Of a DNA stretch of 20,058 nt, positions 7,853 to 14,185 are shown piece after piece. The stretch covers positions 1 through 20,058 of the forward strand of contig QAMW01000028.1 in the NCBI GenBank assembly GCA_003150235.1, in the 5' to 3' direction. The position numbers and the translations under genes were made by a program. Source of the DNA: Bacteroidales bacterium. GTDB taxonomy: Bacteria > Bacteroidota > Bacteroidia > Bacteroidales > Muribaculaceae. The notes below the pieces were generated by a model. That model saw only the letters and a program-made list of their open reading frames with translations. It was not told the DNA's origin and made no database searches. Position 1 is the first letter of the stretch; every line of letters begins with the position of its first letter.

Positions 7853-9337
7853 CTATTCGGTGATGATATGGAAATGCTTGCCGTCGGCTTTGATAAGGGC
7901 GTCGAGCTGCGCTGCGGCGTCGGCTGCCTGCGGTGTCGCCGGGACTGCGCCGAGAGCCTCGACGGCGGCGGGGCGGTCGCCCGAAAGGGCGGTGAATATC
8001 GCGCGGGCATACTGCGCTTCGGCTGAGTCACCCGCCTTGGCGAGGTAACGCTCTGCATTGCGCAGGTCGCGGCGCTGCATGGCGGAGTTGGCGGCGTTGA
8101 GATTGGCGGTGGGGTCGTCGGGATACATCCTTACGGCTATCTCAAACGCCTCGTTGTAAAGGTCGCTTCCGGGCTCCTGCGACAGTGCGGCAACATACAG
8201 CTCCTGGAGCGAGAGCTTCTGCGGTGCCGTGCGCATCACCTCTATTATCTCTTCGGGGGTGGTGAAGGAGCGTATGGTGTAGTCGATGGCGTAGTCGGAG
8301 TGACGGAGGGCGGGATACACGTCGGCGAGCAGCATCTTGCCTACGGCGGGATATGCCGAGCGCAGTTTCCAGTCTTTAGCATCGGGGGCAAGGTCGGAGT
8401 CGATTATGGCGAGCAGCTCGTCGCGGCATGTGAGGGCGGTGTCGGCGGCTATGTAGGCGCGGAGTCCGTCCCAGTCCTCAGGCACGTAGGAGGTCGATAT
8501 CAGCCCGGGGCGGAAGCTGTAGAGCTTCTGGACATACTGCTTGAGCGCCTCGGTGCGGCCTTCGGCGAGGCGTGTGTTGTTGGCGTAGATGCCTTCGGGC
8601 GATGCGTAGCCGGTGATGTGGAGTGAGGTGATGGTGATATCCTTGTCGGTGCGCACGGAGTCGATTGTGGCGCGTATCTTGGCAAGCTCGGCGGGGTTGC
8701 GGCGGTAATCGGGGTAGATTACGGTCTTGTTGACGGGGAAGTCGATGTAGGCGCTTGCCTTGAGGGCTCGCGTCTTGACTGCCTCAGCCTTGGGGGAGAT
8801 GTAGAGATATTGCGGGGCGAAGGTCTTGGGCGTGAAGTCGAGCCGCGCCACGGGTATCGCGCCTTCAGCCTCGACGGCGTTGCAGCATCCGCTCTCGCGG
8901 GTGTCGATCACAAGGCGCGCTGTCGCCATCCAGTCGCGGTAAGGGGTGTCGTCGCGGTAGTTGATGGGGCGGTCGATGTCGCCTGCGCGGAGAAATATCG
9001 GGGTGGGAGCGCCGTTGCGTATGCCGTGGTAGTAGCGGTTGCGTCCGGCGATGGTGAAAGATTTGAGCCTTACTGTGTCGGCTGCGTTGTCGCTGACGAG
9101 CATGGGGGTGAGCGTGACCTCGCGGTTTGACTTCATCCGTAGCCCGGTAGCGTCGATGTCAAGCAATACAAAGAGATTGTTGTCGGTGTGTGCTATGTCT
9201 AACGGGTTTATAGTCAACGAGTTACCCCCCCTATCGGCAGGAGCATCGCCGACGGTGACATTCATCGAGGTCACTGCCGAGGCTGTGAGGAGCGTGACGC
9301 CACACAAGACGCCTGTGCAAAATATCTTTTTCATCAT
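7853..9337 (-). CDS. DUF3868 and OmpA-like domain protein of the fimbrial locus
   Basis: 494 aa. An N-terminal signal peptide (MMKKIFCTGV..., likely cut near residue 21) is followed by a DUF3868-type beta domain (about 25-115) with SNREVTLTPML and RYYHGIRNG. Residues about 196-272 form an OmpA C-terminal-like domain: YIDFPVNKT, then ITGYASPEG and N-x2-LAEGRTEAL, the peptidoglycan-binding core pattern. Residues about 370-480 look like helical TPR-type repeats, with ANLNAANSAMQRRDLRNAERYL. DUF3868 proteins are commonly encoded beside DUF3575 proteins and fimbrillin genes in Bacteroidales; their biochemical role is unknown. It lies 35 bp after the DUF3575 gene, so they are probably one operon. 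A periplasmic role linking the barrel to the cell wall is inference. Confidence 0.85.
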   Translation of the reverse strand: MMKKIFCTGVLCGVTLLTASAVTSMNVTVGDAPADRGGNSLTINPLDIAHTDNNLFVLLDIDATGLRMKSNREVTLTPMLVSDNAADTVRLKSFTIAGRNRYYHGIRNGAPTPIFLRAGDIDRPINYRDDTPYRDWMATARLVIDTRESGCCNAVEAEGAIPVARLDFTPKTFAPQYLYISPKAEAVKTRALKASAYIDFPVNKTVIYPDYRRNPAELAKIRATIDSVRTDKDITITSLHITGYASPEGIYANNTRLAEGRTEALKQYVQKLYSFRPGLISTSYVPEDWDGLRAYIAADTALTCRDELLAIIDSDLAPDAKDWKLRSAYPAVGKMLLADVYPALRHSDYAIDYTIRSFTTPEEIIEVMRTAPQKLSLQELYVAALSQEPGSDLYNEAFEIAVRMYPDDPTANLNAANSAMQRRDLRNAERYLAKAGDSAEAQYARAIFTALSGDRPAAVEALGAVPATPQAADAAAQLDALIKADGKHFHIITE

Positions 9338-9372
9338 TGGTTGCGGTTAATAATCGGGAAGAGACTGTGTAT

Positions 9373-9951
9373 TCAGAAGAGGTATATAAGGCTTACGGCG
9401 GCTTTTGTCGGACCTACGTAGTCGTGGTTTTTGTCTTCGGCAATCTTTGTGCCGCACTCGGCGCAGGGGTAGACGTCGGAGCGTGTGTGAATCCATCCGA
9501 GTCCTATCTCAGCCTCGATGTTCCAGTGTTTAGCGAGTATCCAGGAGTATCCGTAGGCGAGTCCGGCGCCAAACATCCATCCCTGATAGCGGTTGTGGGT
9601 GAGGTCGGAAAAGTCGGTTCCGAGAAACTTGATGTTGTTGTGGAGATTACCCACATTGTACTGGCCCGCGATGGCGTGTACACCGAAGAAATGACCCTGG
9701 AAGCGATCGCACAGCCAATACCGCGCCTCGGGTTGCAGGAGCCAGTGTTTCCACTTGTGCTCGTTGATAGTCCATGCGTTGAGGTTGGCTGAGAGGTCGA
9801 CGGTCCATCGTGGAGCGAGCGGCACCTCGACGCCAAGGTTGGCGACGGCTATCGCATCGTAGAGCAAATTGCTCTTGATTGCTACGTTCTGGCTCTTTAC
9901 GCTAAAGCCTGTCAGCAGCAATAGTAAAAACAGGACAACTCTATCTTTCAC
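9373..9951 (-). CDS. DUF3575 outer-membrane beta-barrel protein
   Basis: 192 aa with a clear signal peptide (MKDRVVLFLLLLLTGFSVKS, likely cut before QNVAI). The body carries the DUF3575 signature: SNLLYDAIAVANLGVE, then NAWTINEHKWKHW, QPEARYW and GHFFGVHAIAGQYN. Alternating strands end in an aromatic C-terminal Phe (LIYLF), as expected for a substrate of the outer-membrane assembly machinery. The family is small and often paired with DUF3868 next to fimbrial genes; no specific function is established. It is the first gene after a good promoter and a structured leader (9952-10100), so that leader may set expression of the pair. Confidence 0.88.
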   Translation of the reverse strand: MKDRVVLFLLLLLTGFSVKSQNVAIKSNLLYDAIAVANLGVEVPLAPRWTVDLSANLNAWTINEHKWKHWLLQPEARYWLCDRFQGHFFGVHAIAGQYNVGNLHNNIKFLGTDFSDLTHNRYQGWMFGAGLAYGYSWILAKHWNIEAEIGLGWIHTRSDVYPCAECGTKIAEDKNHDYVGPTKAAVSLIYLF

Positions 9952-10100
9952 TGTTAAATCAGGTTAATTATAAATCTCAAATCAAAATCAACATTGCCGG
10001 GACGCAAGGTTATCACACTGTGTGTTACGCCGGGCATGTAAGTAAAACTATCTATAGAGTACCTCCGCAACCGGAGGTCGACAAATATCTTCAATCTTCG
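9952..10100 (-). promoter_or_regulatory. Structured 5' leader of the DUF3575 operon
   Basis: Between the predicted start of transcription (about 10100) and the ATG, the transcript can form two stems. Stem 1 (10078-10061) is ACCTCCG/CGGAGGT, 7 perfect pairs with loop GTTG. Stem 2 (10036-9995) pairs TGCC/GGCA, GG/CC and CGTAA/TTGCG, with a C.C mismatch and a bulged T, and encloses a small CACA/TGTG hairpin. The AT-rich run to the ATG is unstructured. Structure is seen in the sequence; regulation is inference. Confidence 0.5.
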
Positions 10101-10106
10101 TGGTGG

Positions 10107-10138
10107 CAAAGATAAGGTTTCTGTATTTTATTACCAAA
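10107..10138 (-). promoter_or_regulatory. Bacteroidetes-type promoter for the DUF3575 operon
   Basis: On the minus strand TTTG (10138-10135) is followed by a 20-nt spacer and TATCTTTG (10114-10107), an exact match to the sigma-ABfr consensus. AT-rich DNA lies upstream. Initiation is expected near 10100. Confidence 0.8.
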
Positions 10139-10268
10139 TAATTGTACAAAAAATATTTTGAAAAAGTGAAAATTTATTAGCGTAAGGGCTGAAAATGAGA
10201 GATTGCGGGCGTTTACGGCGGTTTATCAAGGTTGATTTGGTTAAAATAGTATCAGTTTTTGGGGAGTG

Positions 10269-10383
10269 GTCAGAGGGGAGTTGTCAGTTGTCAGAGGGGA
10301 GTTGTCAGTTGTCAGAGGGGTCCCTAAGGTCCCTAAGGTCCTTAAAGTCTCCCCACTGACAACTGAAATCTGACAACTGAAAT
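10269..10383. repeat. Nested direct and inverted repeats after the antiporter gene
   Basis: Two exact tandem 21-mers (10269-10289, 10290-10310) plus a partial third contain GTTGTCAGTT. Two exact tandem 14-mers (10356-10369, 10370-10383) contain its complement, CTGACAACTG. The arms can pair: CAGTTGTCAG-A-GGGG against CCCC-A-CTGACAACTG gives 14 of 15 pairs, so transcripts leaving the antiporter would end in a strong hairpin. No U tract is seen, so this is not called a terminator. Confidence 0.7.
10325..10351 (+). repeat. 9-bp tandem repeat, non-coding copy
   Basis: Three units, TAAGGTCCC, TAAGGTCCT and TAAAGTCTC, in the loop of the larger inverted repeat. They are the same unit as the coding repeat at 2255-2299. 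Confidence 0.75.
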
Positions 10384-10390
10384 CTCCTGA

Positions 10391-12007
10391 TTACATATGC
10401 TTGTGCAGCGCGTGGTTGCTGATGGCGTTGGTCTCGGCTGCCTCGACCTCTTCGTCGGTGGGGGTGTAGCCGTATCCCCATTTCGACACTTCCCACGGCT
10501 TTCTGCCCTCTATCTGCCAGTCGAAGGGGTAGAAATGAGCGTCGGGGTTACGCCACGACGGTTTGCGCAGGCGGTAGACAACAAGCGGAAGTGCCACAAA
10601 CACCGCCACGCCGACGGCGATAATCGTCACATAAACTACCGGTGAGCCGGTGGCTATCTGCGACGGCGGGATAAAGCTCAACACCATCGCGAGGAGTGCG
10701 CCGAGTATGCCCACGCCACACACGATTATCATGCCCGCTTTTCCACCCGGCACCTTGAACCCGCGCTGACGTCCCGGAGCCGTGCGGCGCAGCCTTATGA
10801 AGGCGAGGTATATCATCACCACCATTATAAGGTAGATGATGGTCGCCATCTGCGACATTATCTGATAAGCCGACTCGACCGTGGGGAGCACGATGAGCAC
10901 AAGGCTCAGCAGGCTCACGAAAGCGCCCTCGATGAATAGGATTGACTTGTTGACGCCGTTGGCGTTGACTTTCTGGAGCGAGCGGGGAAGGTAGCCCGAC
11001 TGTGCCACCGCCATAAGTCCGGTAGACGGTCCGGTGACAAGCGCGCTTATCTGTCCCGCCACACCAAACATTACAAGCAATGCCACTACGTTGCCGAGCC
11101 ATCCCACACCAAACGCCGACCAGAGCGCCTTATACGCCACGAGCAGCGACTGCAGCAGGTTGATGTTGTCCGACGGCACCACGACGCCTATCACCAGCGT
11201 GCCGAGCGCATAAAGCGCCACAATCACGATACAGGCGATGAACACCGACTTCGGAAACTGCTTGGCGGGGTTGCTCATGTCGTTGATATGCACCGCCTGC
11301 GACTCCATTCCGGCAAAGAAGAGGAATATCGACGCGGCGAGCACAAGGGTGTTGAAGTGGGAGAAGTCAGGGAAAAAGGGCAGGTCGGCGAGGTTGCTCT
11401 GCTTGCCCAGCGCCACATATAATATACCGAGTATTATAAGGAGCGCGCCCGGGATGATGGTGCCGACGAGTCCGCCGTAGGTGCTCAGGAGGTTTGCCGA
11501 CTTCTGTCCGCGGAAAGCGTTGAATGTCGCCGCCCAGTAAAGGAGCATCGCCACCACGAGGGTGTACCACTTGTTAGAGGCGAGCGCCGCGTCAAAGCTC
11601 TCCGGCCATGCGATGTAGGCGAGCGACGCCGCCCCGAACATCAGCACTGTCGGAAACCAAAATATGATGGTCTGCCATTCGAGATACATCGCAGTCCATC
11701 CCCATTTGGGTCCGAAAGCTTCCGACACCCAGCGGTAGAGACCGCCGCTTTTGGTGTAGGTCGAGGCAAGCTCGGCGCATACCAGCGAGAAGGGCACCAG
11801 AAAAACCACTGCGGCAAAAATGAAAAAGAAGATGGACTGGATGCCGTATTTTGCTTCCGACGGCAATCCTCGCAGACTGAATATCGAAGTGATAAGGAGG
11901 ATTGCCATCGCCATCATCGTGAGCGACCCTTTGGCGGTCGATACGATCTTTTTTCTTCCGGATGCCGTTACAGGCGATTCGGAAGGCTGCGATGTACTAT
12001 TCTTCAT
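10391..12007 (-). CDS. GadC-like amino-acid antiporter (APC superfamily)
   Basis: 538 aa with about 12 hydrophobic segments. Stretches match the glutamate:GABA antiporter group: LTMMAMAILLITSIFSLRGLP in TM1, FFPDFSHFNTLVLAASIFLFF, then GMESQAVHINDMSNPAKQFP, VVPSDNINL, GPSTGLMAVAQ, FKVPGGK and SFIPPSQI. E. coli GadC has very similar stretches in the same order. GadC exchanges external glutamate for internal GABA in acid resistance; the exact substrate here is unproven. The cytoplasmic tail (about 55 residues) ends NHALHKHM; in GadC a C-terminal plug closes the pore at neutral pH, so a similar role is possible. No decarboxylase or glutaminase gene is next to it. It follows the 78-aa small protein by 19 bp and probably shares its transcript. 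Confidence 0.85.
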   Translation of the reverse strand: MKNSTSQPSESPVTASGRKKIVSTAKGSLTMMAMAILLITSIFSLRGLPSEAKYGIQSIFFFIFAAVVFLVPFSLVCAELASTYTKSGGLYRWVSEAFGPKWGWTAMYLEWQTIIFWFPTVLMFGAASLAYIAWPESFDAALASNKWYTLVVAMLLYWAATFNAFRGQKSANLLSTYGGLVGTIIPGALLIILGILYVALGKQSNLADLPFFPDFSHFNTLVLAASIFLFFAGMESQAVHINDMSNPAKQFPKSVFIACIVIVALYALGTLVIGVVVPSDNINLLQSLLVAYKALWSAFGVGWLGNVVALLVMFGVAGQISALVTGPSTGLMAVAQSGYLPRSLQKVNANGVNKSILFIEGAFVSLLSLVLIVLPTVESAYQIMSQMATIIYLIMVVMIYLAFIRLRRTAPGRQRGFKVPGGKAGMIIVCGVGILGALLAMVLSFIPPSQIATGSPVVYVTIIAVGVAVFVALPLVVYRLRKPSWRNPDAHFYPFDWQIEGRKPWEVSKWGYGYTPTDEEVEAAETNAISNHALHKHM

Positions 12008-12026
12008 TATGTCAATGCTTTAACGG

Positions 12027-12263
12027 TTATTTGTCGGCGTAGGCAAGTACGGTGGGGCTTTCGACATCGACACCGAATTCCTGCGCCCTCTGAAGGATGG
12101 CACGCGCCAGGCGTGGCTTGAGGTCTTCCGGGCAATATCTGAAATAAGCCTCGGCGGCTCTTACATGTGCTGCATCAGGCATCGGGTACTCTCTGCGTTC
12201 CGGCAGTCCGAACACTGAATCGGGCAGCTCTTTTTTCTCTTCGTAGCTTATACGGTCGTTCAT
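12027..12263 (-). CDS. Small DUF6582-like protein
   Basis: 78 aa, soluble and charged, with no signal peptide. The core SVFGLPERREYPMPDAAHVRAA followed by AEAYFRYC and a helical end LARAILQRAQEFGVDVE resembles short DUF6582-type sequences (FGLP-x-R-x-YP-x-PD-x-x-HV), also found as domains in phage and plasmid proteins. No function is known to me. It ends 19 bp before the antiporter ATG, so translation and transcription may be coupled. No good promoter match was found upstream. The gene call is supported by this recognisable core and operon spacing; the family name is given with moderate confidence. Confidence 0.7.
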   Translation of the reverse strand: MNDRISYEEKKELPDSVFGLPERREYPMPDAAHVRAAEAYFRYCPEDLKPRLARAILQRAQEFGVDVESPTVLAYADK

Positions 12264-12553
12264 AGCTGTATATGTGTTAGATGTTAGTAATTGTTCGATA
12301 GTGATAACAACAAGCTATCGCGATTGGTTTTCATCACTGACCCGAATGAATGCCGACAGCCCGACACCCGCACCCTGCAACGTGCGGAAGTGAAAACGCC
12401 TGGGAGGGCAATGTCACTAACTTAAGTCGCAAGAGCCATAAATCCCCGCAAGGGGGATTCATCCTGTTATCCGCGGGTAATGCCGGAGGCATACCCGTGG
12501 CTCAAGCGCCTCTCTCCTCGGCTCAACCCCCGGAGTGGGTTGCACACCAATAT
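12264..12553. other. Intergenic region with repeat copy B
   Basis: This 290-bp gap lies upstream of the minus-strand small protein. It has an imperfect minus-strand box TAGCTTGT without a matching TTTG, a hairpin CCGCAC/GTGCGG at 12368-12387, and the three-hairpin element from 12411. No gene is seen; a frame at 12350-12598 is translated repeat sequence. Confidence 0.6.
12411..12542 (+). repeat. Three-hairpin repeat, copy B
   Basis: A conserved 16-bp flank, ATGTCACTAACTTAAG (12411-12426), is followed by hairpins AATCCCC/GGGGATT (12441-12459), the central CCGCGGG...CCCGTGG (12471-12500) and CAACCC/GGGTTG (12524-12542). The core spans 102 bp. Bases 12471-12508 are identical to copy E. It ends 11 bp from the transposase stop codon. 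Confidence 0.85.
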
Positions 12554-13000
12554 CTAATTTACATATTTAGGGTTATAGTCTATGCCGTTTTTCTCTAAAA
12601 AGCGTATCAGCTCCTCTCGTGGAGAAACAGTGCGATGATGTTCCGTTTGATTCATTATATATTGCGTAACCGCTAATTTATGTGTTGCCGATATAGAAAA
12701 AGCATAATATCCTTCTGCCCATCTTGTAAATGAAGGGAACTTGCTTCGGTTTTGGTTCATCCAGATACTTGAACTCCGCTTTATTTCGCGCATAAGCACT
12801 GAGATTGCCACATCCTGATGGATATCTACTAAGATATGGATATGATCTTCTATGCCCCCAATCTGTATCACTTTACATTTTTGCCCTCTGGCTACGCCAC
12901 ATATATATTTGTAAAGTTTTTCGCTATGTTGCGGTGTGATTGACCGGTTACGTGAATGAGTGGCAATTACGATGTGGTGTAAGGAATTAACATTGCTCAT
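12554..13000 (-). CDS. IS200/REP-associated HUH (Y1) transposase
   Basis: 148 aa, the normal length for single-domain Y1_Tnp proteins. The HUH motif is H53-I54-H55 in GGIEDHIHILV. The catalytic tyrosine is Y114 in AVTQYIMNQTEHH, with Q118 four residues on and the HH pair that usually follows. Between them lie LMREIKRSSS and WAEGYYAFS, typical of IS200-like TnpA. All key residues are intact, so it may be active. These enzymes cut and join single-stranded DNA at the foot of hairpins; no TnpB partner is present. It has its own promoter and is bracketed by inverted repeat copies B and C, with copy D just beyond. I cannot decide between a free IS200-type transposase and a domesticated REP-associated one (RAYT). 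Confidence 0.9.
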   Translation of the reverse strand: MSNVNSLHHIVIATHSRNRSITPQHSEKLYKYICGVARGQKCKVIQIGGIEDHIHILVDIHQDVAISVLMREIKRSSSIWMNQNRSKFPSFTRWAEGYYAFSISATHKLAVTQYIMNQTEHHRTVSPREELIRFLEKNGIDYNPKYVN

Positions 13001-13022
13001 ACTATTATAATTTGATTAAGTT

Positions 13023-13053
13023 CAAATATAATTAAAATAAACATCTCTACAAA
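13023..13053 (-). promoter_or_regulatory. Promoter of the transposase gene
   Basis: On the minus strand TTTG (13053-13050), a 19-nt spacer and TATATTTG (13030-13023) match the Bacteroidetes consensus in very AT-rich DNA. The -7 box ends 22 bp before the ATG, implying a short leader. Confidence 0.75.
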
Positions 13054-13096
13054 GTTTATGTTGAAATAATTATCAGTGGGTCAGCACGTGGCTATG

Positions 13097-13196
13097 CGAC
13101 CCGCTCCGGGGTCGATACACGGTGGATGCGTCGCCCTGCCACGGGTGCCCACTTCGGGGCTACCCGCGGTTAACGGGATATAGCCCCTGTCGGGGC
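13097..13196 (-). repeat. Three-hairpin repeat, copy C
   Basis: 100 bp: hairpin CGACCC/GGGTCG (13097-13114), central hairpin CCACGGG...CCCGCGG (13139-13169) followed by TTAAC, and GCCCC/GGGGC (13183-13196). Orientation is opposite to B, D and E. The central stem differs from the other copies but keeps pairing and the unpaired base. Confidence 0.85.
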
Positions 13197-13260
13197 ATTC
13201 TGCTATGTGAAAATGCTTACGTGAAATAACCATCTAATAGACAGGTGCCGGTTAAGGATT

Positions 13261-13360
13261 TTGCCCAGAAAGGGCAAGATGCTGTTAACCGCGGGCAGCG
13301 CCGAAGGTGCGCCCGTGGCAGGCAGACTCCTCCCCGCCATCTCGACCCCGTAGCGGGTCG
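13261..13360 (+). repeat. Three-hairpin repeat, copy D
   Basis: 100 bp: TTGCCC/GGGCAA (13261-13277), central hairpin CCGCGGG...CCCGTGG (13289-13318) preceded by GTTAAC, and CGACCC/GGGTCG (13343-13360). It is inverted relative to the neighbouring copy C. It sits upstream of rubrerythrin; the 94 bp after it (13361-13454) shows no clear TAnnTTTG promoter. Confidence 0.85.
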
Positions 13361-13454
13361 CATGACTATTATCGCACGGGGCATAAACTTTCCCGGCGCG
13401 ACGGTGTTGTATAAGAACATATTAAAAAACGGTTAACAATAAAAATATAAAGCA

Positions 13455-14042
13455 ATGGCTACAAAAAAGAGCATCAAGGGCACCAAGACAGAAAAAAATC
13501 TTGTTGCCGCCTACATGAGCGAGTCGTCGGCTTACACCCGCTACACATTTTACAGCCAGCAGGCTACCAAGGAAAGCTATTTCCCCATCGCGCAGATATT
13601 TGACGAGACTGCTGCCAATGAACTACACCATGCCAAGGTGTTTTTCAAGCTTCTTGAAGGCGGGGTAGTGCCTTGCAATCTTAATGTCGACGCCGGTGTG
13701 ATAGGCGATACCGCCTCCAATCTTGCCACAGCAGCCCGCGAAGAGCTGACTGAAGGCGTCGAGCAGTATCAGAATGCCGCCAAGGATGCCGACGCTGAAG
13801 GATTTACTGAAATCGCCGAACATTTCCGCGCAATCGCCGAAATCGAGAACCGTCACCGCGAGCGCTTCGAGCATTATCTGAAGCAGGTACAGGACGGCAC
13901 TGTGTGGAAGCGTGACACCCCTATCAAGTGGCAGTGCCTCGTGTGTGGTTATGTGTTTGAAGGCACCGAACCCCCGAAGGTATGTCCGGCATGTGACCAT
14001 CCCTATCAGCACTACATGGGCATGGACTATGATGTGATCTGA
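13455..14042 (+). CDS. rbr: Rubrerythrin
   Basis: 195 aa, the usual length. The N-terminal ferritin-like diiron domain contains ES at residue 23, E56-x-x-H59 in ANELHHAK, and the second-half ligands around EELTEGVEQYQ and EIENRHRERF. The C-terminal rubredoxin-like domain has two CxxC pairs, CLVCGYVF and CPACDHP, that bind one iron. Rubrerythrin reduces hydrogen peroxide in the cytoplasm of anaerobes and is part of their oxidative-stress defence. The ATG follows an A-rich sequence without a Shine-Dalgarno site, normal for Bacteroidetes. It is monocistronic, with a terminator 23 bp after its stop. No upstream operator could be recognised. Confidence 0.97.
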   Translation: MATKKSIKGTKTEKNLVAAYMSESSAYTRYTFYSQQATKESYFPIAQIFDETAANELHHAKVFFKLLEGGVVPCNLNVDAGVIGDTASNLATAAREELTEGVEQYQNAAKDADAEGFTEIAEHFRAIAEIENRHRERFEHYLKQVQDGTVWKRDTPIKWQCLVCGYVFEGTEPPKVCPACDHPYQHYMGMDYDVI

Positions 14043-14064
14043 TAGATATTATAAACTGTTATTG

Positions 14065-14108
14065 ACGGAGCGTGTCGGAATAATAATGTTTTGACACGCC
14101 CGTTTTAT
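14065..14108 (+). terminator. Intrinsic terminator of rubrerythrin
   Basis: The stem ACGG-(A)-GCGTGTC pairs with GACACGC-CCGT: 11 pairs with a single bulged A, directly followed by TTTTAT. It lies 22 bp after the stop codon. Confidence 0.85.
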
Positions 14109-14130
14109 ATTATATATATGTGGCAACTAT

Positions 14131-14162
14131 TTTGCCATATAGGAAATGTTTTTGTATTTTTG
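14131..14162 (+). promoter_or_regulatory. Promoter of the pseudokinase-GNAT operon
   Basis: TTTG (14131-14134), a 20-nt spacer and TATTTTTG (14155-14162) match the Bacteroidetes consensus exactly. The -7 box ends 23 bp before the ATG at 14186. Confidence 0.8.
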
Positions 14163-14185
14163 TTGCCTGATTAATTACTGATTAG

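Larger units (their letters stand above)
12441..13196. mobile_element. Transposase gene flanked by inverted three-hairpin repeats
   Basis: Copy B (forward) lies 11 bp past the stop and copy C (reverse) lies 96 bp before the start of an intact Y1 transposase gene. This layout fits a REP-associated transposase with flanking inverted REPs, or an IS200-type element whose ends carry hairpins. The exact termini cannot be fixed from one copy. Confidence 0.6.

Noticed and set aside
7359..8048. Several short open frames in the fimbrial spacer on both strands
   Set aside because: Their sequences are translations of the repeat elements; similar Arg-rich peptides appear at 13217-13436 from another repeat copy. 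They overlap each other and show no start or family support.
9337..9792. A 151-aa plus-strand frame
   Set aside because: It is antisense to the DUF3575 gene, whose signal peptide and family motifs are clear.
10269..10383. Possible CRISPR array
   Set aside because: The repeats abut directly with no spacers, there are only two to three units, and no cas genes are present.
13284..13318. Central hairpins as integron attC sites, because of GTTAAC and an unpaired base
   Set aside because: The GTTAAC does not fit the GTTRRRY/RYYYAAC core pair, there are no gene cassettes between copies, and no integron integrase is seen. A Y1 transposase is the local recombinase.
13217..13436. Overlapping 63- and 67-aa frames upstream of rubrerythrin
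   Set aside because: Both lie in repeat copy D and on opposite strands of the same DNA; they are repeat translations, not genes.
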